Shown: positions 59,084 through 64,000 of the stretch, piece after piece | Layout of the letters: each line of letters starts with the position of its first letter | How positions within the stretch are numbered: position 1 is the stretch's first letter | Assembly (NCBI RefSeq): GCF_000227115.2 | Contig: NC_016481.1 | Location: 1 to 64,000, forward strand | Source: Naumovozyma dairenensis CBS 421 | Lineage: Eukaryota; Ascomycota; Saccharomycetes; Saccharomycetales; Saccharomycetaceae | Length of the DNA stretch: 64,000 nucleotides | Direction of reading: 5' to 3' | The notes under the pieces: generated by a model | Database searches by the model: none | What the model was told of the DNA's origin: nothing | The model's input: only the letters and a program-made list of their open reading frames with translations | Program-made: the position numbers and the translations under genes

Positions 59084-60328
59084 ATGTCTCAAGGTACTTT
59101 ATATGCCCACTTAGGTGGAAGAGGTTTAGCTCTTGAAGCTTTGATCGAACATTTCAACTTAGATTTCGAAGTTGTTGAATGTAAAGGTAATGCTACTTTT
59201 GAAGAAAAATTCCCATTAAAGATGAGTCCAGCTCTTGTTGGTCCAAAGGGTGCTAAATTGACTGAAACCATTGCCATTGCTTATTACTTAGTTAACTTCA
59301 TTGAAGATGAAAAAGTTAAAGCTAAATTGGTTGGTTCCACTGAAATTGAAAAGGCTCAAGTCTTGAGATGGATCTCTTTTGCCAATATGGAAGTTGGTTC
59401 CAATTGGTTCAAGGCTTTCGCCTCAATTACAGGTTCCACTCCATTCAACAAGAAGGAAGTTGATGCTGCTTTCGCTAAGTTAAATGCCTACGCTGCTGCT
59501 TTCGAAGTAAGATTAAGAGATTTCACTTACTTAGCTACTGAAAATGTTTCTTTAGCTGATATGCAAGCTGTTTCTACTTGGGGTTCTGCTTTCAAATTAC
59601 TTTTAGGTGAAGAATTCAGATCCAAGTACCCACATTTAATGAGATGGTTCAAAACTGTTTCTGCTTCTCCAATTATGGCTTCCAAATTTGAAGGTTATCA
59701 ATTCATTGAAAAGACTTTACAATTTGTCCCACCAAAGAAGGAAAAGAAGGCTGAAAAGAAACCAAAGGCTGAACAAAAACCAAAGGTTGAAAAGAAACCT
59801 GAAGCTGAAGCTGATGCTGAAGCTGCTCCAGCTAAAAAGCCAAAGCACCCATTAGAAGCCTTAGGTAAATCTACTTTCATCCTAGATGAATGGAAGAGAC
59901 AATACTCTAACGAAGATACCAGACCAGTTGCTTTACCATGGTTCTGGGAACATTACAATCCAGAAGAATACTCTCTATGGAAGGTTGATTACAAATATAA
60001 CGATGAATTGACTTTAACTTTCATGTCTAACAATTTAGTTGGTGGTTTCTTCAACAGATTATCTGCTTCTACCAAATACATGTTTGGTTGTTTAGTTGTC
60101 TATGGTGAAAACAACAACAATGGTATCACCGGTGCTATTATGGTTAGAGGTCAAGATAATGTCCCAGCTTTCAATGTTGCTCCTGATTGGGAATCTTACT
60201 CTTACAGCAAGTTGGACCCAACTAAGGAAGAAGATAAGGAATTCATTAATAACATGTGGGCTTGGGATAAACCAGTTGTTGTCAACGGTGAATCCAAGGA
60301 AATTGTTGACGGTAAGGTCTTGAAATAG
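59084..60328 (+). CDS. TEF4: Translation elongation factor eEF1B gamma (Tef4/Cam1)
   Basis: The gamma subunit of eEF1B, the nucleotide-exchange complex for eEF1A. The ATG at 59084 gives the family start MSQGTLYAHLGGRG (414 residues); the frame is open upstream but unlike the family. It has an N-terminal GST-type domain (1-80), a C-terminal GST domain (about 90-215), a Lys/Glu/Ala-rich linker, and the EF1G domain from KKPKHPLEALGKSTFILDEW to the end NGESKEIVDGKVLK. Position near the HOT13 region favours TEF4 (YKL081W) over CAM1 (YPL048W). The intron of S. cerevisiae TEF4, which hosts snR38, is absent. Codon use is strongly biased, as in highly expressed genes. Confidence 0.94.
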   Translation: MSQGTLYAHLGGRGLALEALIEHFNLDFEVVECKGNATFEEKFPLKMSPALVGPKGAKLTETIAIAYYLVNFIEDEKVKAKLVGSTEIEKAQVLRWISFANMEVGSNWFKAFASITGSTPFNKKEVDAAFAKLNAYAAAFEVRLRDFTYLATENVSLADMQAVSTWGSAFKLLLGEEFRSKYPHLMRWFKTVSASPIMASKFEGYQFIEKTLQFVPPKKEKKAEKKPKAEQKPKVEKKPEAEADAEAAPAKKPKHPLEALGKSTFILDEWKRQYSNEDTRPVALPWFWEHYNPEEYSLWKVDYKYNDELTLTFMSNNLVGGFFNRLSASTKYMFGCLVVYGENNNNGITGAIMVRGQDNVPAFNVAPDWESYSYSKLDPTKEEDKEFINNMWAWDKPVVVNGESKEIVDGKVLK

Positions 60329-61055
60329 ATTATTTATTGATAATTTGCTTTCTTTAATTATATTTTTTTAAGTCTCTCTAAAGCAGTGAAAATATTTTTA
60401 AATAAAAAATCAACTAGATATATATATATATATTTAGAGAAAATGTCAATATCATTTGCCGTTCAAAAATTGTATATGGCTTGTCTAACTCTATGTTTTA
60501 AGTACTATGTAACCTTTAAATAAAGATTTGGAATGTATAGTGACGCCTTGATTAAGCCAACTAGGTTGTTAAAGACAACTTCCACCTTTACTTTGGTAGA
60601 TTCAGTTGACACAAAAACAAGCAGAAATATGTAAAGTTGTAAATCAGTTAATATATTATAGACGCTATACTAGAGAATATCTTGATATATCCAATAGCAG
60701 AGTCCATTGAACATCACTGAATATGAATTAATTAAGATATTTAATGTGTGAGCTTATGAAAATGGAATCGTTAAAGTGAATAAATGATATTAAGGTATAT
60801 ATATATATATATTAATATGATGAATCTGATGCGTATAGTAGAGAGGCCCTATCGAAGGCAAATAAATATATCACAGTAATTTAAGTATAAGGGAAAGGCC
60901 ATGTCATGATGAAATAGTCTTTAATGTTCCGGCGTTTCGGTTTCCCTTCACTGTGAATGAGAAGGAAGAAGAAGCTACTCTACTTTCAGTAAGTATGTAG
61001 CCGAATGCAAAAGTTGTGTCGTTAAAAAATCATGGAGATGAGAGGCCAAGGGGTG
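60329..61055. other. Convergent 3' region TEF4 / 92-residue ORF
   Basis: About 730 bp of AT-rich sequence with TA-dinucleotide runs (about 60417-60433 and 60797-60813). No gene or RNA was recognised. Confidence 0.4.
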
Positions 61056-61334
61056 TTATAGTTTGCCTAACTTATCAGTGACTTCAGTCATAAGGGCCCA
61101 ACTTCTTAAATTGACGGGAGTGAACGAACCTGTGTTGAGGTCAACTATCAAATCTTCATCGTCATATTCCTGGTAAGCGACTGATGATGACATTTGTAAT
61201 GATGAGTAACTAGTTTCTCTTGTGTGATTGTTTGTCGATATTCGACTATCCTTTTGGTTTGTATGTGACCAATTTTGATTTATTGAAGAGAATGGATTTA
61301 TGTTGTTATTTGACATAAAAGTTTGTGTGGACAT
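61056..61334 (-). CDS. Small uncharacterised protein (92 residues)
   Basis: The ORF has coding-like composition: a Ser/Asn/Thr-rich N-terminus (MSTQTFMSNNNINPFSS) and a distinctive C-terminal half with an acidic-aromatic patch (YQEYDDEDLIVDLNTGSF) and a predicted helix (NLRSWALMTEVTDKLGKL). A TATATATATATAT element lies about 130 bp upstream (61457-61471), a plausible promoter. I do not recognise the family. No signal peptide or membrane segment is visible. Lying between TEF4 and ERB1, it may correspond to a small ORF of the duplicated YKL/YMR block. Confidence 0.5.
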   Translation of the reverse strand: MSTQTFMSNNNINPFSSINQNWSHTNQKDSRISTNNHTRETSYSSLQMSSSVAYQEYDDEDLIVDLNTGSFTPVNLRSWALMTEVTDKLGKL

Positions 61335-63035
61335 GATTGGCTGGTAATTAGTATTGTTTTGGTGTTAATCAAGGATTTCCTTGTTAACCAGTTCCAGATA
61401 TATTAATATAAGGGGAGTTTGAATGTGTCCACGTATCAAAGAAAAGATTATAGTTTGTATATATATATATATCAACTGATTCCAGTGTCACATAGTAACA
61501 ATCCTCCTTATCGCTCTCACAAGGTCTCACTTATCAACTATGGCTTTATGTAGCTCAATATTTTGTTTGAAGAAAAGCTTTTAGTATCGATGAGCCACAG
61601 TTTTGCAATTTTCAATTTTCAATATTTCACCACAGTTTCCCTCAGAAGGTTTTTCTTGCAGAATTTGTGGAATAAAACAAACTTTTCAGCGTTTGGCCTT
61701 AAAATTGTATTGGCCACCGGGTAACACATCATTCGCAGAAGCGTCGGTGTTCTATTATTTCAAAAACCACTATGAAGCGACACAAATTAATTATTAGTGT
61801 TAAATGGGTTATCGTGCATTATAAAATGATTATGTAAATCAGCGAGCAACGTCATTAGAAAAATTCTTCCCTTTGAATAATCACTTATACCTAAGATCGA
61901 CATGAAATCTATGTGTTATGCAGCTAGAGTTTCTGGAACATAAGCACATTATTGTCATTGTCATTTTTGTATGAACCTTTTCTTTGAGAAAAAAATGATT
62001 TCTTCGAATCTGGAGAAATATCTTGCACAAAATGGTAAAAGTCAGACTTTACGTACCGGAAAGGGCAAGCATATCTATTGCAATTACCTACGCATTGTTT
62101 TTGAACACCTGAATGGTTGCAGATGTTGTCAGTGACTGTTCGATTTCTGAGGAAAAACTGTGGGACCTTAACGTATTTTTAGATAGTTCACGATTATGCA
62201 GACACGAACTGCATGGAAAGCCCAAGAAATGATTATAAAAGACAGAAGCAATTTATTCAAGCCCAGCGTGATAAAAGAAGATTTTTGAACAATGACACCA
62301 CGACATTGCACATACAAAGTATTAACTATTTGTAGGCATTTTAGTATTAGCTGATGCCATGATGAGTCGGTATAATCCTCAATTACACCGAGATATAGTT
62401 TGATATTTTGAGTTTAAGTCACTTTCTCAGGCAACGGTTGTTCTTCCTTTATAAGCGCTTCTCAGCACTAGTTAAATCAAAAAGACACTTAATAAGATAT
62501 GTTAACTAAAGTTATATATTGTAAGGAAGTCCTTATCTGTTAGAAGTAAGTTACTTCTTATTGATAGTTCAGGGTTACCTATTAATACGCTCAGGTATAA
62601 TATATATATATATATGTGCTTTTATAGGTTCAATTATATAATAAGCAGCTGGGATAATAATGTGGTAAGGTGAATACCTAAAGAGTCTATGATTGGTAAC
62701 GTTCTCTGAAGTAGCTTCAGTTGCAAAGTTCTCATTAGAAGTTCTTAAAAGGATTGTCAAGCTCGGCGTGTCGCATATGCAGGTAAGAGACTCTATTACG
62801 ATTCTCGTTATGAATGATCAAAGTACAACTAGTCTTCCGCTTATACTATCCCCATTTTTAAGTTCATAGTAAACTCAGATATGGTTTAGAGCGACTAAAT
62901 CAACCTCACATTAGCATTCTTCTGAAAACAATTAGATTAAACTATCTTGAATCATCTTTTTGATTATTATTTTTAATATACAGTTTTAGATTAAATGATA
63001 AGCTAGTAATATTTAAAGGGGGATATGCAAGTGTC
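61335..63035. other. 1.7-kb intergenic region between the small ORF and ERB1
   Basis: The small minus-strand ORF starts at its left edge and the minus-strand ERB1 gene ends at its right edge. It contains the likely TATA of the small ORF, a Reb1-like CGGGTAAC (61717-61724), a 17-base palindrome AGAAGTAAGTTACTTCT (62542-62558) and a TA run (about 62598-62615). A 64-codon plus-strand ORF (61603-61797) is not convincing. It may mark a lost gene. Confidence 0.45.
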
Positions 63036-64000
63036 TTATGTGGTCCATAAACGTGCTGTATTATCAGCCCCAGAAGAAAACAACCAAGCTTCCTTTGGAT
63101 GCCAAATAGCATCTAAAACACCTAAGTTATTCTTAATTTTATGGCCGCTCAATTTCTTCAATGGGACAATCATTGGATTCTTCATCATATCATCATATAC
63201 AGTAGCATGGAAGATATGAATGTTCCCATCATCTGCCACCGAACTAAATAATGGTAATTTCTTATGGAAATTTACACTCCTTACTGCCTTATCATGATAT
63301 CTTAGGGTCTTATATGGAGTACTTGCCAAATCCAGATCATGCCATAATACTCTTTTATCAAATGAAGATGCAATTAAATTATCACCTCTTGGATGAATAT
63401 CAATCTTAGATAACCAACGAGCACCAGGTAAAAGTTTTTTCACTAAAGTTTGTTGTGATAAATCGTAGATTCTAATATATCTTTGGGAACAAACGAATAA
63501 TTGTGGTTTGAATGGATGGAATTTGGCATCCATTATAATACCTTTAGATTTCTTAAATGGGGATTGAGTTAAATGTTTTGAGACTTGATGGATTAGGACT
63601 GATGTACTACCAGAATCTGGTTGTACAGTGACGAAATAATCACCCTTTCTATGCCATGACAGACGTTTAACAGTTTTTCTACAGGTAATAGTAATACATA
63701 TATCTTTTTCCAATTGCTTTTGAGTTGGTTTATTCCATTGTGCAACTTGTTTCTTAACAGCAGCAATATTTTCACCATTTGCAGCATTTTCATCATCATC
63801 GCTTCCATTCACTTCAAGGTTTGATTTCTTAATAGATCCAAAAGTGTCAAAACCAAACCCATGTTCAATCTTACTTTTCCCTTTATTTTCGATATCAAAA
63901 CCAAAGATTGGTGGGACAATTAAATGAATATGTTCACCAACAGATACAGCCAAGATACCAGTTTCCTTATCTGGGTTCCATTCAATACATTCAATATGAT
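63036..64000 (-). CDS. ERB1: 60S ribosome biogenesis WD40 protein Erb1 (3' part)
   Basis: Erb1 (human BOP1) forms the Nop7-Erb1-Ytm1 complex needed for 27S pre-rRNA processing and 60S assembly. The frame is open to the window edge, so the N-terminal part with the BOP1 domain lies beyond it. The visible 321 codons carry the end of the beta-propeller: [20 protein letters not shown] at the edge, [54 protein letters not shown] and the terminal [14 protein letters not shown]. cerevisiae ERB1 is YMR049C, again from the chromosome XIII sister block. Confidence 0.96.
   Translation of the reverse strand, partial: HIECIEWNPDKETGILAVSVGEHIHLIVPPIFGFDIENKGKSKIEHGFGFDTFGSIKKSNLEVNGSDDDENAANGENIAAVKKQVAQWNKPTQKQLEKDICITITCRKTVKRLSWHRKGDYFVTVQPDSGSTSVLIHQVSKHLTQSPFKKSKGIIMDAKFHPFKPQLFVCSQRYIRIYDLSQQTLVKKLLPGARWLSKIDIHPRGDNLIASSFDKRVLWHDLDLASTPYKTLRYHDKAVRSVNFHKKLPLFSSVADDGNIHIFHATVYDDMMKNPMIVPLKKLSGHKIKNNLGVLDAIWHPKEAWLFSSGADNTARLWTT

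Noticed and set aside
1..64000. tRNA genes
   Set aside because: Intergenic regions were scanned for A-box and GGTTCGANNCC B-box pairs. Isolated B-box-like words (for example near 12433) lacked the rest of a cloverleaf.
1..64000. Complete Ty elements or solo LTRs
   Set aside because: No matched TGTTG...CAACA ends with target duplications and no gag/pol reading frame were seen. Isolated TGTTGG words are not enough.
1..64000. CRISPR array or prokaryotic-type operons
   Set aside because: Gene content is nuclear yeast throughout. The tandem repeats are simple microsatellites or minisatellites without unique spacers.

Overview
The window is AT-rich nuclear DNA from a budding yeast of the family Saccharomycetaceae. 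Almost every recognisable gene has a one-to-one S. cerevisiae counterpart, no coding intron is visible, and long runs follow S. cerevisiae gene order. Genes that S. cerevisiae keeps on sister blocks from the whole-genome duplication are interleaved here: chromosome XI-left with IX-right, then XI-left with XIII. This points to a post-duplication species that lost duplicates differently. Long in-frame trinucleotide repeats (poly-Asn, poly-Asp/Glu) and a 20-base assembly gap suggest a draft genome of a Naumovozyma- or Kazachstania-like yeast; the genus is inference.

Positions 1-14.9 kb are a gene-poor 'graveyard'. The one large intact gene (628-4278) encodes a 1216-residue protein that reads as a tyrosine-recombinase-like domain followed by a degenerate RecQ-type helicase. 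Around it lie an oppositely oriented decayed relative, a GC-rich repeat with an iterated motif that recurs about 4 kb away, a truncated glutathione S-transferase fragment, a broken small cysteine-rich secreted-protein gene, a pair of roughly 500-bp inverted relics of an unknown gene, a frameshifted signal-peptide ORF, and an unrecognised 310-codon ORF with a one-base break. This resembles subtelomeric or breakpoint DNA, but no telomere repeat array was seen.

Positions 14.9-46.4 kb hold PAN3, IRC24-like, URA6, a small membrane protein, SKA1-like, CDC16, MAK11, SPT23/MGA2, ORC5, CWC23, RAM2, the YKL018C-A homologue, SWD2, HCS1, ATP7, PUT3, ARC19, SEC11 and CCE1. This follows YKL025C to YKL011C with insertions (YIR036C, ORC5, CWC23, SEC11) and with URB1 and PRP40 missing. 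Functions span deadenylation, UMP kinase, the anaphase-promoting complex, 60S biogenesis, membrane-lipid regulation, replication origin recognition, splicing, prenylation, histone methylation/3'-end formation, respiration, proline catabolism, actin nucleation, secretion and mitochondrial DNA resolution.

Positions 46.4-64 kb hold an aquaporin, a long intergenic region with a candidate structured RNA, CAB3, CYT2 (carrying a one-base frameshift in this assembly), SRX1, MDH1 and HOT13 (the YKL088W to YKL084W run), AVO2, TEF4/CAM1, an orphan 92-residue ORF and the 3' part of ERB1. Readable promoter signals include three Yap1-type sites before SRX1, PAC and RRPE boxes before MAK11, and HAP-type CCAAT sites before ATP7 and MDH1. 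No tRNA, rRNA, complete transposon or CRISPR array was found.
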